DNA from: Brevibacillus brevis | GTDB taxonomy: Bacteria > Bacillota > Bacilli > Brevibacillales > Brevibacillaceae | NCBI RefSeq assembly: GCF_022026395.1 | Contig: NZ_CP041767.1 | Location: forward strand, 3,566,501 to 3,630,500 | Reading direction: 5' to 3' | DNA length: 64,000 nt | Shown: one piece after another, positions 48,536 through 57,414 of the stretch | Numbering within the stretch: the stretch's first letter is position 1 | Layout of the letters: each line of letters opens with the position of its first letter | Position numbers and translations under genes: made by a program | The notes under the pieces: generated by a model | Told to the model about the DNA's origin: nothing | Database searches by the model: none | What the model saw: only the letters and a program-made list of their open reading frames with translations

Positions 48536-48581
48536 GCAAAAAAGGATGGACGGGGGTTCTGACACCCTCAGTCCACCCTTT
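48536..48581 (-). terminator. Rho-independent terminator of rpsB
   Basis: AAAGGGTGGACTGAGGGT pairs with ACCCCCGTCCATCCTTT with mismatches, followed by TTTG on the minus strand, about 10 bases after the rpsB stop. Confidence 0.85.
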
Positions 48582-48592
48582 AACACACATGC

Positions 48593-49303
48593 TTACGCAG
48601 TTGTTGTTGCTTGTTGCTCTGTACCTTGGTTTCCTTCCAGGAGAGCGTCTGCCATTTTAGCAGTGAGCAATTTCACAGCGCGAATTGCGTCATCGTTACC
48701 TGGGATCACATAATCGATTTCATCTGGATCGCAGTTAGTATCTACGATCGCTACGATTGGGATACCCAATTTACGAGCTTCTGCTACAGCGATGCGCTCT
48801 TTACGAGGATCGATGACAAACAGAGCGTCAGGCAGTTTATCCATGTGAGCGATACCGCCCAAGAATTTTTCCAGACGATCCATTTCTTTGCGCAGAACGA
48901 TAACTTCTTTCTTAGGCAATACTGCGAAAGTACCATCGTTTTCCATACGCTTCAGCTCAGCCAAGCGAGCAGTACGTTTTTTGATGGTTGTGAAGTTTGT
49001 CAGAGTACCACCCAACCAACGTTGGTTGATGAAGTAGTGACCTGTGCGTTCTGCTTCTTCTTTAACGGATTCTTGTGCTTGTTTCTTCGTACCTACGAAG
49101 AGGATTTTTCCGCCGTCTTGAGCGAGTTCACGCACGAAGTTGTACGCTTCCTCTACTTTTTTAACGGTTTTTTGTAGGTCGATAATGTAGATTCCGTTAC
49201 GTTCGGTGAAGATATAGCGAGCCATTTTCGGGTTCCAACGACGAGTTTGGTGACCGAAGTGTACACCAGCCTCGAGCAATTGTTTCATCGAAATTACTGC
49301 CAT
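48593..49303 (-). CDS. rpsB: 30S ribosomal protein S2
   Basis: 236 residues ([33 protein letters not shown]), standard S2. An acidic/Gln-Thr tail ([14 protein letters not shown]) ends the chain. GAAGGAGGTG ribosome binding site. Own promoter and a leader of about 120 bases. Confidence 0.97.
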   Translation of the reverse strand: MAVISMKQLLEAGVHFGHQTRRWNPKMARYIFTERNGIYIIDLQKTVKKVEEAYNFVRELAQDGGKILFVGTKKQAQESVKEEAERTGHYFINQRWLGGTLTNFTTIKKRTARLAELKRMENDGTFAVLPKKEVIVLRKEMDRLEKFLGGIAHMDKLPDALFVIDPRKERIAVAEARKLGIPIVAIVDTNCDPDEIDYVIPGNDDAIRAVKLLTAKMADALLEGNQGTEQQATTTA

Positions 49304-49425
49304 ATTTCACACCTCCTTCAAAAATGGTTTTTGTGATGCCTACCTCCGTCTCACCGCATGTTCCAAGCAATTCTGCCATAGGCAGCACCGTTGCCGGAAT
49401 TGGTGGACGTGCGATTTCAACACCG
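49304..49425 (-). promoter_or_regulatory. rpsB 5' leader with pairing potential
   Basis: The transcribed leader contains CAATTC pairing with GAATTG around a second stem (CTGCC/GGCAG), then a poly-A/poly-T pair before the Shine-Dalgarno. Structured leaders of ribosomal protein genes often bind the product. Autoregulation by S2 is inferred from position only. Confidence 0.4.
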
Positions 49426-49431
49426 TAAATG

Positions 49432-49460
49432 AATATATCACATGGAAGTTTCAATTGCAA
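49432..49460 (-). promoter_or_regulatory. Sigma-A promoter for rpsB
   Basis: TTGCAA, 17 bases, TATATT on the minus strand; 129 bases before the start codon and after the terminator of the flagellar operon. Confidence 0.7.
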
Positions 49461-49536
49461 CAAACGAATTCCATTTATTTCGTAAAAAAGTTTTGACCCT
49501 TTTGACAGACGACAAACGGACACATTTCGTTACATT

Positions 49537-49562
49537 GAAAAAACCGCCTATTTTTTAGGCGG
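49537..49562 (-). terminator. Terminator closing the flagellar/chemotaxis operon
   Basis: CCGCCTA-AAAAA-TAGGCGG with TTTTTTC following on the minus strand. The stem overlaps the stop codon of the last gene. Confidence 0.85.
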
Positions 49563-50201
49563 CGTTGTTATCAATTTGACGATGTCTGCTTCCTTAGCGG
49601 CAGTCGACACTTCATAGGTGCCGACTCGAATACGATTTAGCTTGTCACTGGCACGTAGTTGGGCCACAAATTGATTGTCGGCAGGAAGAATTCCTTCCTT
49701 TACTAAAATCTGCGCTACATCCTCTGCGGTTGCTTTGTAAGGAACAGTGAAAGAAACCTTCTTATCCGCCAAAGGTGCCTCCGCATTTGGTGATGTTGGT
49801 GTCTGTGTATTCGGTACGGTAGGAGTAGGCTGGACGTCCTTATTCACTGGATCTGTTGGCGGAGTCACCTTTTGCTCCGATGAAGCTGCAGGTGTCGTAG
49901 GCTGTACAGTTGGCGTCTGCGGTTGCTTTGTCACAGGCGCCACTGTTTGTCCTACCTTTGGCGTAACTGGCGCCTTGGGCACTCCAGGAGCTGGCTGGAC
50001 GTTCACTTTCTTTTCTTCTTGCCACTGTTTGTATTCATCTGCTGTAAGTACGACCATTTCCAGCTCTTGTGCGGCTACTTTCATTTGATCGACAGTCATC
50101 GCCGGAGCTTGCGCAGTCTGCTTAGGAGCCAACAGTCCGATAATGGAGGTAGCCACAATCAGACCTGCTCCAAACCCGAATAATAGCTCTTGTTTACGCA
50201 T
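49548..50201 (-). CDS. Membrane-anchored protein with MltG/YceG-like C-terminal module
   Basis: 217 residues. One membrane helix (LLFGFGAGLIVATSIIGLLA, residues about 6-25), a short charged segment, a long Pro/Thr/Val-rich linker (about 70-145), then FTVPYKATAEDVAQILVKEGILPADNQFVAQLRAS...IRVGTYEVS. The last part resembles the LysM-like module of MltG/YceG transglycosylases, but the lytic domain is missing. The ATG at 50201 overlaps the stop of the gene before it. It is the last gene of the flagellar operon; a role at the cell wall is possible, its function is not known to me. Confidence 0.7.
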   Translation of the reverse strand: MRKQELLFGFGAGLIVATSIIGLLAPKQTAQAPAMTVDQMKVAAQELEMVVLTADEYKQWQEEKKVNVQPAPGVPKAPVTPKVGQTVAPVTKQPQTPTVQPTTPAASSEQKVTPPTDPVNKDVQPTPTVPNTQTPTSPNAEAPLADKKVSFTVPYKATAEDVAQILVKEGILPADNQFVAQLRASDKLNRIRVGTYEVSTAAKEADIVKLITTPPKK

Positions 50202-50712
50202 CGGCCAGACCTCGCTCATGCCTGTCAGCCAAGGAAAAGATCAAATCGATTTCCCCTCTGCCGGCACCTAGTCGTTTTGCGATCTCATCCCGAGACAAAC
50301 CTTCTTTACTCAGCTCAAAGGCACGGCGATAACGTTCTCGCAGTGCCAGCATATCCACCTCTTGTACTTGAGGTGCTGGTTCTATCCTATGAGTGTCCTT
50401 TGGAGCTTCTTGCTTGTTGTGGCTTTCACTCGTTTGCCATTGCTCTTCCATATAGTCTAATCGCTTGCGCAAACTCGCGATATCCTCGAGAAGGTCCGCT
50501 CTCATTTCCTGCCATTCTGCAGCAAGAAGATTAGTTTCTTGCTTTACCTGCTTTTGAAGACGCTGCACGCTTTTTTCGAGCTCGTCCTTGTCCGTCGTGC
50601 GTTGTGTCGGTAATGAGGAAAAGGAGTCAACAGGCTGCTTCTTTTTAATGATAAAAGCAAGAAGCATGCTGATCATTCCTGCTCCAATCAGGATGGGATA
50701 CACTACGTCCAT
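50194..50712 (-). CDS. SwrB-like membrane/coiled-coil protein (DUF6115 type)
   Basis: 172 residues. N-terminal helix (VVYPILIGAGMISMLLAFII), basic KKK stop-transfer, coiled coil (about 40-95), and a C-terminal helix-turn-helix-like stretch YRRAFELSKEGLSRDEIAKRL. B. subtilis has swrB, which promotes flagellar export and sigma-D activity, in the same place between sigD and rpsB and with a similar plan; orthology is inferred from position and architecture. The ATG at 50712 has AAAGGTGG 5 bases upstream; a GTG three codons earlier overlaps that site. Confidence 0.68.
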   Translation of the reverse strand: MDVVYPILIGAGMISMLLAFIIKKKQPVDSFSSLPTQRTTDKDELEKSVQRLQKQVKQETNLLAAEWQEMRADLLEDIASLRKRLDYMEEQWQTSESHNKQEAPKDTHRIEPAPQVQEVDMLALRERYRRAFELSKEGLSRDEIAKRLGAGRGEIDLIFSLADRHERGLADA

Positions 50713-50744
50713 GTTGTCCACCTTTATTTCTGGCTTGACTTCGT

Positions 50745-51083
50745 TTATAAAGAAATATCTATAATACGTCCACGCAACGGGTCTCTCATGAGATCAGCAT
50801 TCGTAGATACACCTTCGCTCGATTCGGACATTTGGCTCCCAGTGGATTCTTTTTTGTCCTGATGCTCTTGCTGTCCTTGTTTTTTTTCCCGTTCGCGTAT
50901 CTGGTTCTTTTGTGATTGCTCAAGATCGGTCGGGCGCTGACGCATATGTTCATCCAGGTCTCTTCGTTGATCAATCATTGATTGTTGTTCATGCATGGTT
51001 CGTTGTTGCTGATGCTCCTGAATTCGGCTGACTTCTAACGTGCGTGGTATTGCCACCTGCAATTCAACCGCTTTCAAACTCAT
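50745..51083 (-). CDS. Gln/Glu-rich hydrophilic protein of unknown function
   Basis: 112 residues without membrane segment or cysteine. The first 20 residues (MSLKAVELQVAIPRTLEVSR) are the only mildly apolar part; the middle is extremely rich in Gln, Glu, Arg, Lys and His and probably helical or disordered. It sits between fapA and the SwrB-like gene with 23 bases to the latter and a GGGAG site. I recognise no family. A flagellar or motility link is suggested only by the operon. Confidence 0.6.
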   Translation of the reverse strand: MSLKAVELQVAIPRTLEVSRIQEHQQQRTMHEQQSMIDQRRDLDEHMRQRPTDLEQSQKNQIREREKKQGQQEHQDKKESTGSQMSESSEGVSTNADLMRDPLRGRIIDISL

Positions 51084-51129
51084 ATGGCCCCAACTCCCTT
51101 TGTCACACTAAGTATGTAAGCATCCTGGA

Positions 51130-52545
51130 TTAGATGAGAGTTGCTGTGCTAATTTCACCGTCCAGCACAATAAATCGCGTTCTCGCATACTCGTGCTTGA
51201 TAAAGTGCACCAGCTTTCCAAACGTCATTTTAATTCCTGGATACATTACATGATATGCCTCAATAGCTGCTGGGCCTTCCCCTTTTAGCTCGAGTTCAAT
51301 ATCATTTCTGCGCGCTTCCAATTCCTTACTTTCTTTTTCCAGAACCAAACGAGTATTGGTTAGCTTGATTTGCATGAGACGTTTGTCTGCTGGAAGTTCC
51401 TTGCTGACTTGAAGGATCTGATTCATAACGCCAAGGCCTTGATCTGTTTTGCGTAAATTTTCATACACATTTTGTAGTTCTTTTTGAATGTTCGCAAGTT
51501 CTTGTCTTAATTCCGGTTTTACTCCTACTTCGAGTATCGTAGGAGTGGCGCTGCTGTTCCCAAATACTCGTGCCACAATCTTTTCCCCAGCCTGCAGTAC
51601 GCCGCCAATAATGAATCCTTTTGACCCTTTGCAAATGATTTGCTTTCCGGCACGTACGGTGGAGAACATGATGCTTTGTGAAACAATCACTTGATTGCCA
51701 GCCGTTACATTGGCGTTTTGGATAAAGGATGTCCGGACATCTTTCCCCGCAACAATGCAGCCTTTGTCCTGGGCAACAATCCCGCTTTTGATCTCAATAG
51801 AACCTTCCGCGTACAGCTCGGCCCCTTCTACACTGCCAAGTACGCGTATATCTCCTGATGACTTTACGCGAAAGCCATTCAATACGTTCCCGCGAATGAC
51901 CACCGTTCCCACAAAATCAATATTGCCAACACCAAAATCAACATCCCCGTTTACTTCAAATACGGGAAACACGTTCATTTTTGCCTGTTCCGTAAAGGAT
52001 ACTTGTCCGTCAATAGCGGCGTATAGCATCGTCCGCTCTTGATTGAGCACAACATTTTTCCCAGGCTTTATGTTTATTTCCTTGCCGGCTTTGGGAGCGA
52101 TGGGCTCTCCGGTAACTGCTGTGCCTGGTTGTCCCTGGCTTGCTGGTATTTTACGTGCCAAGAGTTGTCCTTTTGCTACATTAGGGATTGTCGTCACATT
52201 ATAAAAATCAACTCGGCCATCCTCTAGCTCTTTTGGACCTTCCCCTTCATTAATAGATGCCAAATAAGGGTACTCGATAGTCCCATCGGTTCCGGCCACA
52301 GGTGCAATCCCTTGAGCAACCTTTACTCTCGCGTTTGCATACTTCGCGGGTAAGGTGCACAAGTCCCGAACTACATCATCGAGAATTCCATATTTCACAT
52401 TGCTTGCTTGTAAGGCTTTATAGACATCTGTTTCCAAGATGACAATTTCATCGATATCTTGTTCGTCCATACGAAGAAGTATTTCGGCCTCCAATTTATC
52501 AGCTGAAATTTTTACTTCTATTTTATAATTCCCGATCCCTTCCAT
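51130..52545 (-). CDS. fapA: FapA (flagellar assembly protein A, DUF342 family)
   Basis: 471 residues. Right-handed beta-helix core with DUF342 signature (VTGEPIAPKAGKEINIKPGKN; DVDFGVGNIDFVGTVVIRGN; VRAGKQIICKGSKGFIIGG region), then a coiled coil (about 355-430) and a small C-terminal domain. FapA-family proteins are linked with flagellar assembly or envelope-associated switching in several bacteria. It lies directly after sigD. Two ATGs occur in a row; the second is better spaced from GAGGGG. Confidence 0.84.
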   Translation of the reverse strand: MEGIGNYKIEVKISADKLEAEILLRMDEQDIDEIVILETDVYKALQASNVKYGILDDVVRDLCTLPAKYANARVKVAQGIAPVAGTDGTIEYPYLASINEGEGPKELEDGRVDFYNVTTIPNVAKGQLLARKIPASQGQPGTAVTGEPIAPKAGKEINIKPGKNVVLNQERTMLYAAIDGQVSFTEQAKMNVFPVFEVNGDVDFGVGNIDFVGTVVIRGNVLNGFRVKSSGDIRVLGSVEGAELYAEGSIEIKSGIVAQDKGCIVAGKDVRTSFIQNANVTAGNQVIVSQSIMFSTVRAGKQIICKGSKGFIIGGVLQAGEKIVARVFGNSSATPTILEVGVKPELRQELANIQKELQNVYENLRKTDQGLGVMNQILQVSKELPADKRLMQIKLTNTRLVLEKESKELEARRNDIELELKGEGPAAIEAYHVMYPGIKMTFGKLVHFIKHEYARTRFIVLDGEISTATLI

Positions 52546-52579
52546 CATTCTACCCCTCTCAAGCTTGGGTAATGTCCCC

Positions 52580-53368
52580 TTACATCAATTGCGATTTCCA
52601 TCTGGACAACGCAGAACGAAGTCGGAAAAGAGCTTTGGAGTGCAACTGGGATATTCTTGAAGGTGACAAGCTCATGATTTCCGCAATTTCTGATAAGGTC
52701 ATTTCTTCAAAATAAAACAAGGAGACAACCAGTCGTTCCTTTTCAGGCAACTTGTCGATGACCGTTACTAGAACCTCTTTTAAGCTGGATACTTCCGCCA
52801 CATTATCAGGCCGAGGTGTGATCTCGTCGATGATATACGAATGCCTTGCTGTTTTTTGTTCGTCTTCATCCCCTACTGCTTCATCGATTGAAACCATGCT
52901 GGCAAGAGAGGTTTCCAAGAAAACCTGTTGAAGCTCCTTTTTGCTTATTCCCAGATAATCAGACACTTCTTGATCGGTTGGCATTCGCAGCATTTGCTGT
53001 TCCAAGGTGGTGTATGCTTCTTCGATTTTTTTGGCCTTGTCTCGAACAGTACGAGGGATCCAGTCGTTCTCGCGTAGTCCATCGATCATTGCGCCACGAA
53101 TCCTCCACATAGCGTACGTCTCAAATTGGAGACCCCGGGTGTGATCGAATTTAGCCAAAGCGTCCAATAGCCCAAAGCGCCCATAACTAATCAAGTCATC
53201 CTTGTCCACATTTGATGGCAGATTAATTGCCAACCGATTTGCCACCTTGTCTACCAGTGGCAAAAACCGCGTGACCAAGTCAACCTCCGCCTCGCGACTT
53301 CCCTCTTGCTTCCACATGACCCATTTATCGAACTCTTTTGCTTTTTCTTGACTGGTTAGCCGTGCCAC
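52580..53368 (-). CDS. sigD: Flagellar/motility RNA polymerase sigma factor SigD (FliA)
   Basis: 262 residues. Region 2 (DKDDLISYGRFGLLDALAKFDHTRGLQFETYAMWRIRGAMIDGLR region), region 3, and region 4 (LVVSLFYFEEMTLSEIAEIMSLSPSRISQLHSKAL) are complete. It directs late flagellar, chemotaxis and autolysin genes. GTG start behind AAAGGTTGG. Placed in the operon it serves, near cheD. Confidence 0.95.
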   Translation of the reverse strand: MARLTSQEKAKEFDKWVMWKQEGSREAEVDLVTRFLPLVDKVANRLAINLPSNVDKDDLISYGRFGLLDALAKFDHTRGLQFETYAMWRIRGAMIDGLRENDWIPRTVRDKAKKIEEAYTTLEQQMLRMPTDQEVSDYLGISKKELQQVFLETSLASMVSIDEAVGDEDEQKTARHSYIIDEITPRPDNVAEVSSLKEVLVTVIDKLPEKERLVVSLFYFEEMTLSEIAEIMSLSPSRISQLHSKALFRLRSALSRWKSQLM

Positions 53369-53384
53369 GAATAGTCACCAACCT

Positions 53385-53768
53385 TTACTCATCTGATAAG
53401 CGCCTAACGACCTCTGCAACGGTGGCTGGATCCTCAGTAGGATGAATCCTTTCCATGTTGTTGATTAAGAGTGGTGCAAATGTCTGTTCTTCCTGTTCGA
53501 ATTGTTGTCCAATTTCCAGAACGACCCCACCTTCTGCTAGAGGAGAGCTTGTCCCCTCTAGCGTGTCCGTAACCATTGGTGGAGTAGATGACTGTATGAA
53601 CGTTGCGAGCAGCCAACGAATTGGAAATGCAGCGAGGAAGAATAGGACAAATGCAATACCTGCTCTCTCCAGTGATACGAGCCAGACATTACTCGCCACA
53701 GCCGTACCCAGCGTTACAAGAAATGCGAGCATCCCTAATCCAAAATTAATCCAAATGGTTCCTAACAT
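53385..53768 (-). CDS. Two-helix membrane protein of unknown function between cheD and sigD
   Basis: 127 residues. Two membrane helices (about 5-25 and 35-55) with a short loop, then a cytoplasmic or external acidic tail of 70 residues (GGVVLEIGQQFEQEEQTF; ERIHPTEDPATVAEVVRRLS). It begins 3 bases after cheD and ends 16 bases before sigD, so it is part of the operon. B. subtilis has no gene at this place. Function unknown. Confidence 0.65.
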   Translation of the reverse strand: MLGTIWINFGLGMLAFLVTLGTAVASNVWLVSLERAGIAFVLFFLAAFPIRWLLATFIQSSTPPMVTDTLEGTSSPLAEGGVVLEIGQQFEQEEQTFAPLLINNMERIHPTEDPATVAEVVRRLSDE

Positions 53769-53771
53769 TTG

Positions 53772-54257
53772 TTATACTTCCTTCACACCTTGATTTACGG
53801 TCCTGATTTGAAGAATGCCGTTTGTGGCATCTAACTCTATTGTCCGACCGCAGTTTCCCCCTGTATCTTCTGCCACGATCTTTATATGAGCATCCTTCAA
53901 TGCAAGTTTGCACGCCTCTACATTCCGAGGCCCAATCCGCATGGTGTCATTATTTCCTAAAAACGCGAACATTTGTGCGCCACCAGCCAATTTCGCAACT
54001 GTGTGTCTCGTCTCCGCACCAGCCTTCACCATCAACTGAATCAGATGAGGGATTGCTGTATCTGCATATTTTCCTATCGTTAGCTCCCCGCCTTTAGCCA
54101 AAGACGATTCAGGGAGCATAACATGTGCCATACCTGCAATTTTATGGATATGATCGTAGAGTACTACTCCTACGCAAGAACCTAAACCGGTAGTACGCAG
54201 CTTGCTCGGCGGCTTTGCCACACCGAGATCAGCCATCCCTATCTTAATAATCTCCAT
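53772..54257 (-). CDS. cheD: Chemoreceptor glutamine deamidase CheD
   Basis: 161 residues. The catalytic Cys lies in TTGLGSCVGVVLYD and the His in IAGMAHVMLPES, with the Thr of the triad further on; KLAGGAQMF is also typical. CheD deamidates receptor Gln residues and forms a complex with CheC. The start overlaps cheC by 14 bases. Confidence 0.93.
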   Translation of the reverse strand: MEIIKIGMADLGVAKPPSKLRTTGLGSCVGVVLYDHIHKIAGMAHVMLPESSLAKGGELTIGKYADTAIPHLIQLMVKAGAETRHTVAKLAGGAQMFAFLGNNDTMRIGPRNVEACKLALKDAHIKIVAEDTGGNCGRTIELDATNGILQIRTVNQGVKEV

Positions 54258-54870
54258 CGAACGGAACCCCTAATGAACGAAATAGTATTGGGAGCGATTC
54301 AGGATCAGGAATTAAGAAAAAGTTCCCTTTTACTTGATCATTGCCTTCGAAAAAAGCGGTGTCAATCGTGAGGGCAAAGTCACCCGCTTGACCCAACGCT
54401 ATTAATCCATAACTTAGAATAGCTCCAGCCATATCCACAGCGAGTGCAGGTACGGACGGCTGTAAATTTAATTGTGTAAAATCAGCTAACGATGATAAAT
54501 AAGAACCTGTTAAGATGTTGCCAATCTCATGCAACGCGGAGATCTCCAGCTCTTCCCACTCGTGCACATCTTTATTAATTCCTGTGATTTGCTCGAGCAG
54601 GTGCTTGGCTGAATCCAAATCAAGGATGAAAAACATGTTGCCTGGACAATCGCCTTCAACCCGGAGGAAGACGGTCACTACTACAGTTTCCGCTCCTCCG
54701 ACACAATCTGCAACTTCGTCGAAGGGGATAATCTTGACTTGTGGAACTTTCATATCGATTTCTTTTTGTATGAGCTTGGAGAGAGCCGTGGCAGCGTGAC
54801 CAGCACCGATATTCCCGATTTCCCGTAAAACGTCAAATTGGAAATCCCCAAACTTCGTAAAATCGCCCAT
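54244..54870 (-). CDS. cheC: CheY-P phosphatase CheC
   Basis: 208 residues with both phosphatase half-sites: LREIGNIGAGHAATAL near the N-terminus and ISALHEIGNILTGSYLSSL in the middle, each with the key Glu and Asn. It removes phosphate from CheY and is stimulated by CheD. 6 bases after cheW. Confidence 0.94.
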   Translation of the reverse strand: MGDFTKFGDFQFDVLREIGNIGAGHAATALSKLIQKEIDMKVPQVKIIPFDEVADCVGGAETVVVTVFLRVEGDCPGNMFFILDLDSAKHLLEQITGINKDVHEWEELEISALHEIGNILTGSYLSSLADFTQLNLQPSVPALAVDMAGAILSYGLIALGQAGDFALTIDTAFFEGNDQVKGNFFLIPDPESLPILFRSLGVPFDGDY

Positions 54871-54875
54871 TTTAC

Positions 54876-55352
54876 TTACCCCTCAATTGCGTCCAACTGC
54901 TTGATTTCCTCAGTGCTCAATACTTTATCGAGGTTTAAGAGGATTAACAGTCGTTTATCCAGCTTAGCGACGCCTCGCAAATAAGCAGCCTCCACACCTC
55001 CAACAACTTCTGGAGGCGGTTCAATCGCATCAACTGGTATATCGATAACATCGTTTGCGGCATCTACAATGAGACCCACTTCCAATTCACCTACGGCCAC
55101 GATAATGATTCGAGTTGCTTCGGAATAGACGCTTTCTTCGAGACTAAAACGATTTCGCAGGTCAATAATCGGTGTCACAACGCCACGCAGATTAATAACC
55201 CCTTTGACGAAACTAGGCGTTCGAGGAACTCTTGTGATGTGCTCCAGCTTTTCAATGGATTTAACCTGATGAACCTCAACGCCATACTCTTCGTCCTTCA
55301 ATCGAAAGACAATCACTTTGACTTCGCTAATGACTTCTTTTTGATCGAGCAT
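54876..55352 (-). CDS. cheW: Chemotaxis coupling protein CheW
   Basis: 158 residues (VIVFRLKDEEYGVEVHQVKSIE; TPSFVKGVINLRGVVTPIIDLR), a single CheW domain linking receptors to CheA. Located between cheA and cheC. Confidence 0.95.
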   Translation of the reverse strand: MLDQKEVISEVKVIVFRLKDEEYGVEVHQVKSIEKLEHITRVPRTPSFVKGVINLRGVVTPIIDLRNRFSLEESVYSEATRIIIVAVGELEVGLIVDAANDVIDIPVDAIEPPPEVVGGVEAAYLRGVAKLDKRLLILLNLDKVLSTEEIKQLDAIEG

Positions 55353-55368
55353 GTGGCTGCCCCTCCTT

Positions 55369-57393
55369 CTACTTAATCAGCGAGTTACAATCTATGATGA
55401 GCGCGACCTGACCGTCTCCCAGGATCGTTGCACCTGAAATGGCAAATACATTGACCAGATATTTGCCGAGAGATTTTAGAACAATCTCTTGTTGTCCGAT
55501 GAACGAATCGACGACAAGGCCTGCCATTTTCTCACCTTTACGTACGATGACGACTGCCACTTCATCTTCCATCGTTTCCCCATTATCAGGCACTTGGAAA
55601 ATGTCCTGCAGCGAAACGAGCGGAACTACACGTCCCCGGAAGTCGATCACTTTTTGGCGGTGAGCCATCATGATTTGATCTTTTTTAAATACAGCCGTCT
55701 CAATAATGGAGCTGAGTGGGACAGCGTACTTCTCATCCTTCACTTGCACCAGCATCGCGGAAATGATAGAGAGCGTAAGTGGCAATTGAATGAGGAAAGT
55801 CGTGCCCTGACCGCGCACAGAATCTACGCTGACACTGCCACCCAACGATTCAATTTTGGACTTCACGACATCCAATCCAACACCACGACCGGAAATGTCA
55901 GATACAACTTCCGCTGTACTAAAGCCTGCTGCAAATAGCAACTCATGGATTTGCTTGTCACTCATGCTATCTGCATTGGCAGGATTGACAATGCCTCTCT
56001 CAAGCGCTTTTTTGAGAACTTTATCTTTATTGATTCCAGCACCATCATCTTTTACTTCAATAAATACATGGTTGCCACTGTGGAAAGCGCGGAGCTCGAT
56101 TTTTCCTTCCTCTGGCTTACCCGCCTTTTTCCGATCTGCTGGAGACTCAATTCCGTGGTCAAGCGAGTTACGCAGCAAGTGATTGAGTGGGTCCCCGATT
56201 TCGTCGATGACGGTACGATCCAATTCTGTCTCCGCACCGATAATCTCCAGATTCACTTTTTTATTTAGATCTTTTTGCAGATCGCGAATCATACGTGGGA
56301 AACGATTGAATACTTGCTCCACCGGCACCATGCGCATGGTCAGAATGATGTTCTGGAGATCGCCACTAATCCGGCTCATGTGCTCCACGGTTTCTTGCAG
56401 TTCATTCTTTCCAATTTCTCGTGCCAACTGCTCCAAACGACCGCGGTCAATGACCAATTCGCTAAACAGATTCATCAAGATATCCAAGCGTTCGATATCG
56501 ACACGAATGGTTTTTCCACCAGCCGTCGCCTTTTTCACTGGTGCTTGAGGAGCTTCTGCTGCACCCTTTTCAGCTGGTGCTGGTGCCTGTTGCACTACGG
56601 GAGCAGGTGGAGCTTCCTTCTTCAATTGAATGGTTTCGATTGTCACATCTTGGATTTCCGAAATGTTAAGAATCGTAGTACGTACCTTTTCAATCGAGTG
56701 CTCCGTCACATAGGCGATTTCAAACGACTGTTCAAATCGCTCATTCTCGATATCTTCAACAGCTGGCTTCGTTTTGATCACTTCACCCATGGATTCCAGT
56801 TGATCAAAAACCATGTAAGAGCGGGCTGCCTTGAGCAAGCAGTTTTCATTCAATGTCACTTTGATCCACAAAACGTTGTTCCCGAGCTCCTGAGACTGCT
56901 TCAAGACCATCATGGCATAATCATCAAGCTCATGATCTTCAGCTGATGTAGTTTCCTCTTGCGGTGCTTCCACTTCCATAGTAGTAGCTGCTACTTCCTG
57001 CTCGGCTGAAAAGTCTCCTGCAACAATCGCACGCAGCTTCTTTACAATAGCGGATACATCCGCTGAGCCGTCTCCGCCTTCTGTGATATCGATGACCATG
57101 CCTTCAATCAAATCTACACTCTGGAAAATAGAGTCCATGATATCACTGGTAATCGTTAGCTTCTGATTGCGAATCAGGTCAAGTACATTTTCCGCTTCGT
57201 GAGTCAAACTCGCCATGTCTTCAAAGCCCATAGTTGCCGACATACCCTTCAATGTATGCGCGGATCGAAAAATCTCTTTGACGTGGCCAATGTTACCCGG
57301 ATCACTTTCCAAGAGTAGCAAATTGGCGTTGATCGCCTGTAGGTGTTCCTTTGACTCCTCAATAAACATGTCCAAATACTGATTCATATCCAT
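55369..57393 (-). CDS. cheA: Chemotaxis histidine kinase CheA
   Basis: 674 residues from the ATG at 57393 (GGGAGGTGG upstream). P1 HPt domain with phospho-His46 (SAHTLKGM); a P2 domain (about 170-260) that docks CheY/CheB; a Pro/Ala linker; P3 dimerisation helix; P4 ATPase (HLLRNSLDHGIE; GRGVGLDVV); P5 CheW-like regulatory domain at the C-terminus. It senses receptor state and phosphorylates CheY and CheB. Confidence 0.96.
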   Translation of the reverse strand: MDMNQYLDMFIEESKEHLQAINANLLLLESDPGNIGHVKEIFRSAHTLKGMSATMGFEDMASLTHEAENVLDLIRNQKLTITSDIMDSIFQSVDLIEGMVIDITEGGDGSADVSAIVKKLRAIVAGDFSAEQEVAATTMEVEAPQEETTSAEDHELDDYAMMVLKQSQELGNNVLWIKVTLNENCLLKAARSYMVFDQLESMGEVIKTKPAVEDIENERFEQSFEIAYVTEHSIEKVRTTILNISEIQDVTIETIQLKKEAPPAPVVQQAPAPAEKGAAEAPQAPVKKATAGGKTIRVDIERLDILMNLFSELVIDRGRLEQLAREIGKNELQETVEHMSRISGDLQNIILTMRMVPVEQVFNRFPRMIRDLQKDLNKKVNLEIIGAETELDRTVIDEIGDPLNHLLRNSLDHGIESPADRKKAGKPEEGKIELRAFHSGNHVFIEVKDDGAGINKDKVLKKALERGIVNPANADSMSDKQIHELLFAAGFSTAEVVSDISGRGVGLDVVKSKIESLGGSVSVDSVRGQGTTFLIQLPLTLSIISAMLVQVKDEKYAVPLSSIIETAVFKKDQIMMAHRQKVIDFRGRVVPLVSLQDIFQVPDNGETMEDEVAVVIVRKGEKMAGLVVDSFIGQQEIVLKSLGKYLVNVFAISGATILGDGQVALIIDCNSLIK

Positions 57394-57414
57394 AGGTGAT
57401 CCACCTCCCAAAAA

